The notes under the pieces are model-generated. The model made no database searches and was not told where the DNA came from. It saw only the letters and a list, made by a program, of their open reading frames with translations. From the NCBI GenBank assembly GCA_033977485.1, contig CM066988.1, forward strand, positions 76,357,669 through 76,421,668: DNA of 64,000 bases, written 5' to 3'. A program made the position numbers and the translations under genes. The stretch's first letter is position 1. Each line of letters opens with the position of its first letter. This DNA comes from Hydrangea macrophylla. Its lineage: Eukaryota > Streptophyta > Magnoliopsida > Cornales > Hydrangeaceae. Shown here piece by piece: positions 45,759-57,259 of the stretch.

Positions 45759-47450
45759 CCTACAAAAAAAACAAGCAAGAACGAGCCAACCCCCTTCATT
45801 CCTCCTGCTTTTCTCTATATATACAGCAATTTGTACGAAAAAAGGAGTGTCCAGGTTCACAATGTAATGGTTGGGAGTCTCACAAATCAGGGATTATTGA
45901 GATCTCTTACCATTAAAGAGGTTTGAATGCCAGTTCTTGGTAATCGATTGATTACTGAAACCAATTGATTGGTATGACATCCGATCGATTACTAAAAATG
46001 GCAATCGCTTGGTTTGGAAAGTATGACAATCGATTGCTAAATTATGGCAATCGATTGGGACTTGAATTTCATCTCTAAAATGTCCTCTTTGTTACTTGAG
46101 CTATCCCTTTTCAACCTGTTGTTCATTCCAGCTTCAGGACCTGCATCTAACAGAACTAAACACAACAACATACCACAAAAATACATCATTGTGTAAAGAG
46201 ATAATTGAAGTTCAAATGCAAGTAAAATTAGAGATCTGGGGTCAAGATTGACCAATTCTATTCTTTTTTGGACCAATATCTTACAAATGTCAGCCCTCCT
46301 CACTGATCGTTAAGGATATAACCCATCTACCGCATGTCAGGGATATAATGCTTCAAACAACAGCATATTAAATTTATTGCTATAACTCATTGATGTCTAC
46401 CAGTGATCCCTCATCCACCGCTCATTAAGGATATAACCCATCCACAGCTCGTTAAGGATATAACATGGATCATCTGGCTATCTTAGGACTAATTAGCCCT
46501 GCCCATATACCATTCCCATAACTTATCAAACCTACTAATGTTCCGTACTAACATTGATATATGACTTCCCATTGTGGCCTGACTACTTTAATTGAAATGA
46601 ACAGATATCGAACTCATACAAGAACCACATAGCATCTAATGTCATCACGTTAATATGTTATTCTTAATGGTACTTATCTTTGTTGTTACATTATACCTGA
46701 TAAACCCTTGATCGCATAATAAAAGTCCTAATCGATAATCGAATGATTGAACCCTTTATATAATAAACCAAAGAAACAATCCATGTTCTGCTAATACTAA
46801 TCGATTGGGACAATGGTCCAATCGATTGAGGAAACATGTCAATTGATTGGATCCAAACCAATGTCAATCGATTGATAACTTTAACAATCAATTGGGTTAT
46901 AATCAATGGTACCATATCAACTAATAGTCAAGGAGATACCATATCAACAAATTACAAAATATATATATATAAACTTACCTAACCAAGAAGATTTCCTAAT
47001 TTCACTGAGATTGAGATGTGATACACCTTGAAGATTTCCTTTGCGTATATATAAGTAGTCAAGGAGATACCATATCAACTAATTACAAAATACATATATA
47101 TATAAACTTACCTAACCAAGAAGATTTCCTAATTTCACTGAGATTGAGATGTGATACACCTTGATACAAGGACAGAGAATTTCATTTATGGAGGACTGTA
47201 AAATGTTCTTCTGCATAGCTTTGGATTCTATATTTCGCAAGACAATCTGGTTGCAAATATAATATTTTTTTTAACAAACTATTTTTTCATCATTTATAAT
47301 GCAATTTTTCAACAAATCTGCAGTCGGTAGGTGACTTGCAGTGTAGAACCATTGAGCCATCTTGGATTCTGATACCTTTTAATTATACGATATATACACA
47401 CGTGTGTGTATTAGATGTGGTTTGATTCAAGAAAGTATAGTTTTTCTAAA
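45759..47450 (+). other. Flanking DNA with CAATCGATTG palindromes, possible LTR remnant of an old Copia
   Basis: No supported gene. Palindromes of type CAATCGATTG or AATCGATT occur in two clusters (about 45938-46056 and 46725-46905). A duplicated block is at 46925-47163. The clusters lie upstream of the decayed Copia gag and may belong to its LTR or leader, but I could not define LTR ends. Confidence 0.45.
46925..47163 (+). repeat. Direct duplication of a 106-108 bp block
   Basis: AGTCAAGGAGATACCATATC begins both copies at 46925 and 47056. They run to 47030 and 47163, with a 25-bp spacer between them and a (TA)n tract in each. Confidence 0.9.
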
Positions 47451-47699
47451 GATTAGTGCGGTCAACAACTGGTGTATAATTATGGAAAGGTGCAACTCTG
47501 ATGAACTCGTGTGCCTACTTTGCAAAATATTATAAAATAGTCAAATTTTATGAACTTATTTGTCTAACATTGAACTATTACAAAAGTGATGTTTGCAAGT
47601 GCAAGGACAAAAGGTGGACATTCTTATTAACTCTACCATGACACCTTTCATTTCAATATTACAAAGTGGGTTGTGAATTAGCACTAATATAAGGTGGTG

Positions 47700-48450
47700 A
47701 TATTTTTGGAATGCGCAATTACCAACCCAAAGGGGTTAATTGTGCATTGTAATTTGGGAAGTGGAATCTAGTATGTGAGCATGGTATGATAAATTTTTTG
47801 AATTTCTTCTACCCAAAGGTGATGAAAATTTTGAAAATTTTTATGCATTTTCTCGTCCACTTTATTATTCGATTATTCGAAAAATTAGTATCTACCTAAC
47901 AGCGTATCATATTTTTCTGCCTAAAGGTGACTAACATGGTGATGCAACTTGATATTTAGTAGATCCTGTATTGTGGGACATTAACGTTTTTTGAACATGA
48001 AATCGAGGACCTTATAACATGTTATAAATTCCGCCTAAAGGTGATTTTATGATGATGCACCAAGGACTCACATTATATTGTAGAACATTAAAAGATTTAG
48101 ACAAGGACCTTATAGCGTGTTATAAATTCTGCCTAAAGGCGATTTTATGATGATCCACCAAGGACTCGCGTTATATTGTGAAAAATATTCTATCTACTGT
48201 AATTTTGTTCTGGACTCAATGCATATGTTAAACAATAGTTTGTATTTTTCATTCTGCCTTGATATTAATTGATCAATAGATTGATTAATCAATTTCTGTT
48301 TCTTTTAGTAATGAATCTTTCTGTGATCAATTCTGTCGTGCCTCTAGACAGTGGCTATTTAAGACCTAGAAAAGTGACATTTAAATTACTCTAGGACTAA
48401 TGGACCTATACATTGCCATTTTGTCTGATACCCTTGCCCAACCCACTACA
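47700..48450 (+). other. Leader of the old Copia element with GCCTAAAGGTGA repeats
   Basis: Several copies of a CCTAAAGGTGA-type motif (about 47813, 47930, 48034, 48132). The last two lie in a roughly 98-bp repeat unit containing CACCAAGGACTC. This repeat type precedes gag in many plant Copia elements. No reading frame of its own. Confidence 0.5.
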
Positions 48451-48484
48451 AATGCTAATGCCATTGAAAAAGATTTTTATTTTT

Positions 48485-49188
48485 AAATTTTTTTGCGAAC
48501 TGAGAAAGAGCAAATCGATTGCCTCTCATGATCATAAGAAAATGTATTTCACCAAATCCCTTCGGTGCCATTCCTGAATCTGATAATGCCAAAATATTTC
48601 TTGCAAACATCACTACCAAATTTATGGATTCTGCTAAAGCCAAGACCAGTGACCTTATGCAAAAATTTAGCAACATGAAATATAAGGGTGATGGGAAAAT
48701 TAGAGAATTCATTCTTTCCATGTCCAATCTCATGAATAAATTGAAAACCCTTGATGTCCCTCTGCCTGACACTTTTGTGGTTCACCAAATTCTGAGTTGC
48801 CTCCCTCATTCTTTTAATCAACTGAAGACTACCTACACTAAACTTAAAGATAAATAAGAAATAAATGAGTTCATTTCTGTCTGTTCTCATGAGGAGCAAT
48901 GGCTTCGTAATGAGCCTAGTCATGTTGCAAATCTCGTTACTCCTTCCAAACCCCAGAAGGTATCTTCCTTCCAGTCAAAATTTCACACCAACAAAACCCA
49001 GAGTCAACGTAACTACCATAAGTCCAACCAACCCGATGGTTCTAAACCTAAAATATGTAAGGATCAAGTGCAAGTTCTGTCACAAAAGGGGATACTGGAA
49101 GAAATATTGCCATAGATATAAGAGATGGTTGGCCCAAATAGAAAGTGATAAGAATAAAGGGGTTCAGAAGCAAACAGGAACCAAATAA
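48485..49188 (+). pseudogene. Decayed Copia gag
   Basis: Frame from about 48519 carries a Copia-type UBN2 gag core (SDNAKIFLANI, KYKGDGKIREFILSMSNLM, LPDTFVVHQILSCLPHSFNQ) and a TAA at 48855. Homology continues in the same frame (EINEFISVCSHEEQWLRNE). A zinc knuckle CKFCHKRGYWKKYC follows at about 49070-49111 in another frame. Several stops and frameshifts; non-functional. Confidence 0.8.
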
Positions 49189-49329
49189 AGTGGAAGGTTA
49201 CCTCTATGTTGGGAATAGAGTGAAGGTTGATGTGGAGATCATGTGATTAGTTTATTTACCTTTAGGACTATATTCGATTCTTGTTCTAGATAACGTTTTC
49301 TATGTACTGTCCATAAGATGTAATTTGAT

Positions 49330-50165
49330 TGTATTTCTAGTTTAGATGAGCGTGGTTATTTTTTCTCTTTTGGCAATGAAAAATTTGACGTTGAGCTTTA
49401 ATTCTCTTGTTATTGATAATGGTTCTCTTTCCAATGGTTCATATCGTTTGAATGTTTTACCCAATAATGAGCTTTTGATTGTTTTTCCTTATGGCAAGAA
49501 ATTAAAGAGTTTTAACACGAGATACTTCGTATGATTTTTGGCATAGGTGTTTAGGTCATATTTCCAAAGAATGCATTGATTGTGCCAAAGATAAAATGAC
49601 TAAAACTAGATAATTAGGGTCAACACGTAGTTCTGAAATTCTTGAGATCATTTATATTGACATCAGTGGTATTTTGTTAATAATTTCTCACGTTTTGGCT
49701 ATCTTTATCTCATTAATGATAAATCTGCTGCACTTGAAAAATTAAAAAATTTCAAAGTTGAGGTAGAGATCCAATTAAGCAAACCATTAAAGTTGTAAGG
49801 TATGATTGCGGGGGTGAATACCATGGAAAGTACGATCAGACCGGCCAACATAAGGGTCCTTCGCTAAATTCCTGGTAGAATGTGGTATTGTTGCCGAATA
49901 CACCATGTACTCTTGAACAAAATAATATAGTTGAAAGACGATACTGTAGCATAAAAGAAATGGTTAGGAGTATAATTAGTAGGGAAAATCTTCTTATTTC
50001 CTTGTGAAGTGAGGCTTTAAAATGTGCTATTTACATCCTTTATCGTGTTCCCAGTAAGTTAGTGTCTAAACCCCTTTTGACTTGTAGACTAGACGCAAAC
50101 CATACTTGTATCATTTCCATGTTTGGGTTGTCCAGCTGAACTAAAAGTCTATAACCCGAATTAGA
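49330..50165 (+). pseudogene. Decayed Copia GAG-pre-integrase and integrase fragments
   Basis: Fragments recognisable in changing frames: FWHRCLGHISKECIDCAKDK (GAG-pre-integrase, His and Cys ligands), YIDISG (first Asp of the core), SRFGYLYLINDKS, RYDCGGEY (second Asp region, Ser replaced by Tyr), then FLVECGIVAEY and the integrase end near 50140. Many stops. The protease region is hard to see. Confidence 0.7.
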
Positions 50166-50187
50166 AGAAACTTTTGATATATAAGAC

Positions 50188-50730
50188 TTGGGTGAAGCTT
50201 CTTTTGTTCTTGTTATTAAGGTTCATAGAGATCGTTCACATGGTATTTTGGGGGTTTCCCAAATAGCCTACATAGAGCGTGTTCTCAAAAGATTTTCAAT
50301 AGAAAGTTGTAACTCAAGAGATGTTCCAATTCTAAAAGGTGATAAGTTTAGCAAAGATCAATGCCCGAGAAACGAGTTAGAAAAGGGAGCCACGAAAAAC
50401 ATTCCTTATGCTAGTGTTGTTGGTAGTTTAATGTATGCTCAGGTATGCACTAGACCAGATATAGCTTTTGTTGTGAGTGTTCGTAGTAGATATCAATCTA
50501 ATCCCAGTATGGAGCATTGGAAAGCTGCCAAAAAGGTAATGAGATATTTGAAGAAGACCATGAATTTTATGTTGACTTATAGACGTTCTAATCATCTATA
50601 GGTGGTAGGATACACTGATTCTGATATGTTGGGTGTCTAGATGATAGAATATCCACTTGTGGTTATGTCTTCCTATTAGCTGGTGAGGAGTTATCTCTTG
50701 GAACTGCTTCTTCTACTATGCAAACTGTTT
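50188..50730 (+). pseudogene. Decayed Copia RT C-terminus and RNase H start
   Basis: LGVSQIAYIERVLKRFSIE, NIPYASVVGSLMYAQVCTRPDIAF and HWKAAKKVMRYLKKT are the last third of a Copia RT. A TAG and then GYTDSDML (start of RNase H) follow. The RT fingers and palm with the YVDD box are missing: integrase sequence passes almost directly into GEASFVLVIKVHRD, so an internal deletion of about 1 kb or more removed them. Confidence 0.8.
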
Positions 50731-52533
50731 ATTGCGTGTTATTTTGCCCGCGTGCAAAGTTTTTTGATACGTTACTTTATAGCGGGATCAAAGGTTATGG
50801 AGATATAGGTGCGGGGCCATTGTTAATTTTCTAAAAAGTTATAGAGAATGTAGGTACCCCCTCCCTTTCCCTTTATAATAGTATAGATATATCTCCTAAT
50901 GGCTACATACGATTGGTGCGTCATATCACGTCCATATGCTAACCTGGTGTGATGGTGGTGTGATGGCGATGGTCTCACTAAAAACATTTGACCTTGATTT
51001 GATGTCATATTTAAGGGTGGGTATCATTGTATTTTTTGATATTTTTTTAATTTATCTTTAAGCATAGTTAAAATCCTAGCAACTCATTGGATGTATGACC
51101 CTACTTTTGTGTGAACCATTTAATTCAAGGTTGTCTTGTGTGATTCCTTATTTATTTATTTATTTATTTTATGTTTTTCTTATCTCTTATGGGATAGGGT
51201 ACTTAAGTCACTGACACTCGATGGAAAATTTTTATTGTGCAAGTTTATGTCTCTGTTGAATGTTAATATTACCAACTATCAATATACAACATTTATACCA
51301 GAAGACCTATGAAGTACCGGTGCGGGTGCATGTGGAGTTGCGGATGTGGAGATATAGGTGCGGGGCCGTTGTTAATTTTCTAAAAAATTTAGGATGCAAA
51401 TGTGGGGTGGTAGTGTATATATTAAGAAAGATTGTATATTGTGATAAAAACTATTCTACAAATGCAGTCTTGATTTTCATTTATGTGATTAACACATGAA
51501 TAACAAGCATAAATGTTACATAAGCAACACTAGTCTTTTTGACATGTTATATCCCATCATTCTTACAGTATTGACCCTAGAGACTTTGAAATTATGTTAG
51601 AGACCCTTTTTTTTTTTTAATATTCATTTAATCCAAAAAAAAAAAAAACATACTGCTGCACCAAAGAAAAAGCCACATCGCATGTCAGCCACACACCAAG
51701 TAGTCAGTCTAGCTTTGAACCTACGTGCCTATGACTTCGTTTCTCAAGAATCCGCGCAGCAAAAGATCCTGAATTTGAGGCTTTCTACACCAAAAATATT
51801 CTGTTAAACGATACTAAGTTCGATGGCAAAGCCAAGTCTATCGCTAAAATACTAATTAAGCAAGAAGAAGAAGAAAAAAGAGATGCAGACCAAGCCAAAA
51901 GCAATTACGCACAGTAGTGTTTGGAGATTAATTTTATAACACTTACATGCCAAAATACCCAAAAGGCAACTTTTTGGGGCATCAGCCAGAAGAATAGCTC
52001 ATAGTCATCTACCAATGAGGAAGGGACTCTTTTGGCTGTCAAGGTTGCAGTGGAATAATCCCCAAGCTTGGGATGTTGAACTAATAACTGCTAGCAACAG
52101 ATTATCCCCAGGCACAGTTACTTAGTTTCTTTCTCCAGTCCCCAACTCCAAGCATATCCTACAAGAATTTTTTTTTTTTATTTTTTTTATTTTTTTTTAT
52201 TTTTGTGAAACTAGTGAAAAAATCAATTTTAAAGCTAATAAGATAAACATTAAAAAAATAATAATAATATTAACTTGAGCCATTCAGTGAAAGTAAAATG
52301 GGTTAATTACACTTAGGCACCTCTAATTTATACTTGATGTCAATTTGCACCATCTATCAAAATTCGTCAAAAGTACTGTTGAAAGAATTCCGATGAACAC
52401 AGAATTACGATGAATTTAGTGGTTTTTGCCATTTTTTTTGTCAGAACTATAAACGGATCTTGACATTGGTCGCAAATTGACCCAAATAATAAACTTAGGT
52501 CTAAATAATCTAGTGCATGTGTCAACTTTTAAA
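50731..52533. other. Non-coding intergenic DNA
   Basis: No supported gene. A block of about 40 bp starting GGAGATATAGGTGCGGGGCC occurs at about 50799 and again near 51347. T-runs lie at 51608 and 52169-52203. Confidence 0.6.
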
Positions 52534-52933
52534 GAGCCCGTTTGGGTTAGTTGAAATGTAAAGTGATGAAATATTAAGTTAATTTTTTCAGCTTAATTAT
52601 TATTATTTTTTTTCCAGATGATTTCAGCTTAATTTTCCAGGCGATTTGTTTAAGTGTTGATCTTTTAAGTTAATCCAAAAATACTTCGATTTTTTTTTCT
52701 CGAAGTCCGTAATTCATCACTTAGAGCGCATGGTAACATTGTGGTTTTTGATTTTCGGTATTTGTTTTATTTTTTGAATTAATCACAGTCAACTCCTTAT
52801 ATAAAAAAATAAATAATAAAATAAAAATAAATAAAATGAAGAAGAAGAAGAAGAAGACTGAAAGCGAAAAACTACTACGCTATATACCATGCGAGGCCTT
52901 AATTTTAAATTTTAAGCTAACCCAAACGGGCTC
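52534..52933. mobile_element. 400-bp MITE with 17-bp terminal inverted repeats
   Basis: GAGCCCGTTTGGGTTAG at the left end is perfectly inverted at the right end. The interior is A+T-rich with GAA repeats and no gene. The target duplication is unclear (AAA on both sides is possible). The ends resemble MITEs of the PIF/Harbinger or hAT type; the superfamily is not settled. Confidence 0.75.
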
Positions 52934-53250
52934 AAAATATGGGAAGAAAAGTGACACCGAGTTAAACTACAACGGTGCAAAGTCTAATTAGCCCAAGTTA
53001 AAGTTAGAAACAGAACACTAAAACGTACAATGAATTAAAACAAATATTTTGTGCAATTCTCCCAACTTCTCAATGCACTAACACTTGGACGATCCTCCGC
53101 CCTTGCTGTTTAAGAGCATTTTACTATCCTTGATTTATGATTCAAAAGCAAGATTACGTTAAAGAGAAACTATAACCGATTATTAGAAGCCAACGTGTTG
53201 CAAGCATGGGTATAAGAATCCTCAACAATGCCTGACTTAGGTAGCTGTCT

Positions 53251-53839
53251 TAGGCTTAGTTTGGCTGCCATTTTGAAATGTGGTTTGCTAAGGACGGGCT
53301 TCTCATTTTTTAAAGTACAATTTTATATTAATTCATTTGTTTAACTAGTTTATGAGGTATGTAAAAATTGAACTTAGAGCTTTTTTGGGGAGAGCTTTTA
53401 AATCTTTGAAAAAAGCTCAAGGTTGCTTTTTGATTTTATGATGTCTTTTTGAAGAGTAGTGTGTCACTTATATAAAATTATCAAACATCGTACTAAGGCT
53501 TAGTTTGGCCCCCGTGTGGCTTTTTAAAAGGAGCTTATGAAATTTATTACTAAGTTGTTTGATAATTTTATACAAGTGACACACTACTCTTCAAAAAGAC
53601 ATCATGAAATCAAAAAGCAACCTTGAGCTTTTAAAAGCTCCATTCTAGAGCTTTTAAAAGCTCCCTCCAAAAAAGCCCTAAGTTCAATTTTTGCAAAGCT
53701 CATAAACTAGTTATCAAATGAATTAACATGAAATTGTGCTTAAAAAAAAAGGAGAAGCACCACGTGGGGGCCAAACTAAGCCTAATAAATTTCATAAGAT
53801 CATTTTAAAAAGCCACATGGGGACCAAACTAAGCCTTAG
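53251..53839. mobile_element. Compound inverted-repeat MITE with GGCTTAGTTTGG ends
   Basis: Two end pairs interlock: GGCTTAGTTTGG at 53253 faces CCAAACTAAGCC at 53771-53782, and CTAAGGCTTAGTTTGG at 53493 faces CCAAACTAAGCCTTAG ending 53839. Between them about 53340-53490 is the inverted complement of about 53550-53720 (for example AGTAGTGTGTCACTTATA against its complement). The order is A, B, A-inverted, B-inverted. No coding sequence. Confidence 0.75.
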
Positions 53840-54147
53840 CTAAACGCAAAGCTTCTCAAAAAATGGTACTAAAAATTCATACATGCTCGGTTAATTGTAA
53901 GTTCAGTTTGTTTTTTTTTTTTTGTTAATTAAATTGATAAGTTGGAGAAGTGATTGGACGGGCTTAAAGGGGTTGCTAAGTGAACGGTCATGAGTCACAA
54001 GCTTTACCACATTTGAAGTTCAAATGTGGTTTGAAATTGAAGCTTTGGGTGCTCATATATGGCAAGCAAGATTAATTACCAGTAGCCGGTATATATTATA
54101 CTCCACTTAGTTTGACTTTCACTTTGATGAAAATGACATTTTGCTTC
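53840..54147. other. Short intergenic stretch
   Basis: Non-coding; a T-run at about 53910. Nothing else seen. Confidence 0.5.
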
Positions 54148-55551
54148 TGTTTGCACCTAAAAAATACACTTTTTAAGTTAAAGATTGATAGAGGCCGATT
54201 GAGATATTTTAATCGGACTTAGAGACCGATTGCAAAATTAATGGCCAAAGTGATTGGTTCAAAGTTGATCGCGTTAACTCAATCGGACTGATTATCATTG
54301 GGCTGGCCACCATGTGCACGGACTGCCTAACATTTGTAATTCTGCTACTTTTATATTAGTCGGCCATAGCAATTGCTTTGGTGATGGCCATTAGACATTG
54401 GTGGGCCACGGCCTGAACACAAGATCAAGGAAAATGTCAAAGAGGTGCGATCCATATAATTTTGACAAGAAGCCATTTGTCTCCTGATTTGAGCTTTAAT
54501 TCGACCTACACCTAGTTAATTATTCCGTAATTTTGGGCATATTGATTGACCATTTCATAATTGTGTCTACCTTTCATCAACTTCATTCAGACTTGTCATT
54601 ATTATCACTTTGGAAATCATTTTAGCCACGTGGATGTTAATTGGCGACAACAGTTTGGTTGGCATAACTGGAGAATCGGACGGCATTATTTGCCTTATGC
54701 CATTCGGACTGATCAGTGTTTGGGGCCACCACCTGTTTGCTTTAAGAAAGAGGTGATATAGTTGGTCAATTATGGGAAGTATATGAACCCTACAATCTCT
54801 CATAATACATATATATGTATATATGTGGTGATAAATATTTCTATAAGGAAGGATAATATCATAATATTATCATATCTTTTCGGATTATCACATTGGCAAG
54901 ATTATATCATATTATTTTGGTAAGATAATATTATTACTTTATGGGTATATCTTTTACTTGCAAAGAATGTAAGCCGAATGAAGACCAAATTCGGGCTAGG
55001 TGCAATATATATATATATATACGCATATATATATATCAAGATATGGAAGTCAATAGCAGTTTATGGAAGAAATCTGGTATTTTTTACCAGATTAATATTT
55101 ATCATATTTCCTACCTTATCTAGGAGACCTCCATGGCCGCTATAAATCAGCAGGCAGGCCAAGCAGTCAACTGACTCCGCGTCACCTCGACAAATGCATC
55201 CAAAAAGCATTCTTAGCACTCTAAGCATCCTTTTTATTTTTTCTTAGGCTTTCTTAGCATTTAAATTACATCCTTGTAATTTTCTCTTCCTTATTTCAAT
55301 TAAATAAAAATGCTCTTTTTATTTAATTTCTCTTGCTTGTCTTCATCACTTGCTAGACTTGTGTGCTTCAACACTGTCTAGGGACCTTAGGCCAAGGGTA
55401 CTTTCCTACTTGGCCATCACAATCGTTTGATAGAAGTCAGATTTCTAAACCTTGTGTATCACTCACACAAGTGACTTAGGAAATTTTGTTTTATTAGTTT
55501 GGGCCTACGTAACAAGGCTCTGGCACGCCCGAATATATATTATAGCAAACA
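54148..55551 (+). repeat. 5' LTR of the non-autonomous element
   Basis: TGTTTGCACC...ATAGCAAACA, about 1404 bp, ending four bases before the primer-like site. A+T-rich with (TA)n at 55006-55037. The end CA at 55550-55551 is inferred from the primer site position. Confidence 0.6.
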
Positions 55552-55554
55552 ATT

Positions 55555-55572
55555 TGGCACGCCCGGTGGGAC
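55555..55572 (+). other. Primer-binding site of the non-autonomous element
   Basis: TGGCACGCCCGGTGGGAC right after the LTR end. Begins TGG and has the G+C content of a tRNA 3' end complement. tRNA identity not assigned. Confidence 0.65.
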
Positions 55573-55827
55573 CACCGAGTGATGAATCATGCACACCGCG
55601 AAGCATGGCTGTAGTTCTACCACGATCAGATTCGTTGGCGGAACGAAAAAATAAACCATTTTCATGGTTTAATTTATCGGTTTAAGGACCGATATGATGA
55701 TGAGATCGGTCATCTTTACAAAGATATTGACCGTTTTAAGGCCGATATACAGTTCTTCAACAATGAAATCGGTCTCCTTCTTGTCGTAAGTGAACCGGAA
55801 GAGCCACCACCTAATGGAAATTTTTTC

Positions 55828-56430
55828 ATGTCAATGAAGGAATTTTTAGATGGTGGTTGGAGGAAAAAACCAAGCAATTTTTCAGATTTACCGCTCGGGG
55901 GGCAAGAAGACAAAAAAAATATTGCTAGTGACAGGCCAAAAATTTTTATTTCGGCTAAAGAGGCTCTCACTAGCGATGATGAAGAAGAAGAAACGCTCGG
56001 GGGGCAAGCTCTAAACGAGCCTCACAATTATGTTGAGGCCGAAAAGGAAGAGTGTGACAGGCCGAGTGATCCCGTATCGGCCATAGACCCTCCTAGAGAT
56101 GAGGAGGACGATGATGAATACCCCCTTGTTGATGAAGAAATCGGCGATGAAGGGCTCGGGGGGCAAGCTCCAAAGAGACTGACTGATTTTAAATCGGTTC
56201 ATAAATATTTTGAACATATTTCTTTGAGGAAACTCAGCCTTAAGGAGTTGTTCAATTTTTTCGGTCTTATTGTAGTGACCGATTATTATTTTTATTTTAA
56301 GCCAATTAATCATTTGGCTTGGGTTGATTTGCATCCACGTTGGCTTTGTGGGTGTCACCAAAAACTATCTCTAATTTGGTGGTTGTTTCTCCAACAGTGG
56401 TATTATCAAGACAGACTGAAAAAGTACTAG
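55828..56430 (+). CDS. Acidic ORF of unknown function in the non-autonomous element
   Basis: 200 codons from the first ATG (MSMKEFLDGGWRKK), but the frame is open upstream to about 55614 without an ATG, so the protein may start upstream by another route. The upstream part is helical and charged (RFKDRYDDEIGHLYKDIDRF). The centre is very acidic (DDEEEET, DEEDDDEYPLVDEE) with three LGGQ motifs. The C-terminal 70 residues are hydrophobic and aromatic (ELFNFFGLIVVTDYYFYFKP, LIWWLFLQQW). No Gag knuckle, protease or polymerase motif. I do not recognise it. It is the only long frame of the element and may be a gag-like or accessory protein. Confidence 0.5.
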   Translation: MSMKEFLDGGWRKKPSNFSDLPLGGQEDKKNIASDRPKIFISAKEALTSDDEEEETLGGQALNEPHNYVEAEKEECDRPSDPVSAIDPPRDEEDDDEYPLVDEEIGDEGLGGQAPKRLTDFKSVHKYFEHISLRKLSLKELFNFFGLIVVTDYYFYFKPINHLAWVDLHPRWLCGCHQKLSLIWWLFLQQWYYQDRLKKY

Positions 56431-57259
56431 AGGCCGGATTGGAAAATTAATTCGGACAAAGAATAATATTCAGACATTGAAATAAGGGGGGGACTGGAAT
56501 GTTCCTGACTGGTTCTGCGTGGGATGCTGGCTATATAAATGGCCTTGAAGGTATTTGGGCTTTTGTGAACAAGCAGATATGTTCGGACTGAGATGGCAGA
56601 TCGAGAGCAAAAAGAAAAATGGGGTGCCAATTCTAATGGATACTGTGCTGTTCACAGGGGCCCACCGTTTTGGTCTTGGTCATTTTGATGCACGTAGGAA
56701 AAGATTTGGTTTTGAGGTATGATGTGCAATTGGACCAGCAAAGTCAACAAATAGGTGCCCGATGAACACTTGCAGCAACAATGATGGGTCACCGTTTGGT
56801 TTATTACGGTGATAGGGGCTATGTGATCAGAATAGGCATGACTTCATCCATGATGTTTTTACTTGATTGGTGGGCCCATAAGGTTAAGACTTTGAAGAGA
56901 AATCTGACATCTTTCTTTTCTCCACTATGGGTCCAATGGTGAATGAAGTAGTGGCATAATTTGCTCTAGAAATTTGTTCCTCATTTGGCACGTGATGGTA
57001 GGGGTCCACTTCCTTGCTTTACCAAATCAAATTGACATGGAGCAATGCTTTAATGTTAAGCATTCTGTCTACATCATTGTACCACACCACAAGGCCGGAC
57101 TGATGTTGGGAAGATTAACCCACAATTCATAACTTCACTGATCTTAAAAAAGTTCATTGGTCCACACGAATCTCAGGCTTACTTGGGAATCGGGCTGAAG
57201 GTAAAATTTGGCTCTCCAAAAATTACAACGATTTTATTTTTAAAGAGCCAGGGGGGCAT
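56431..57259 (+). other. Internal non-coding region and polypurine tract of the non-autonomous element
   Basis: No gene. The purine tract CCAGGGGGGCA ends at 57258, next to the second LTR. Confidence 0.6.
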
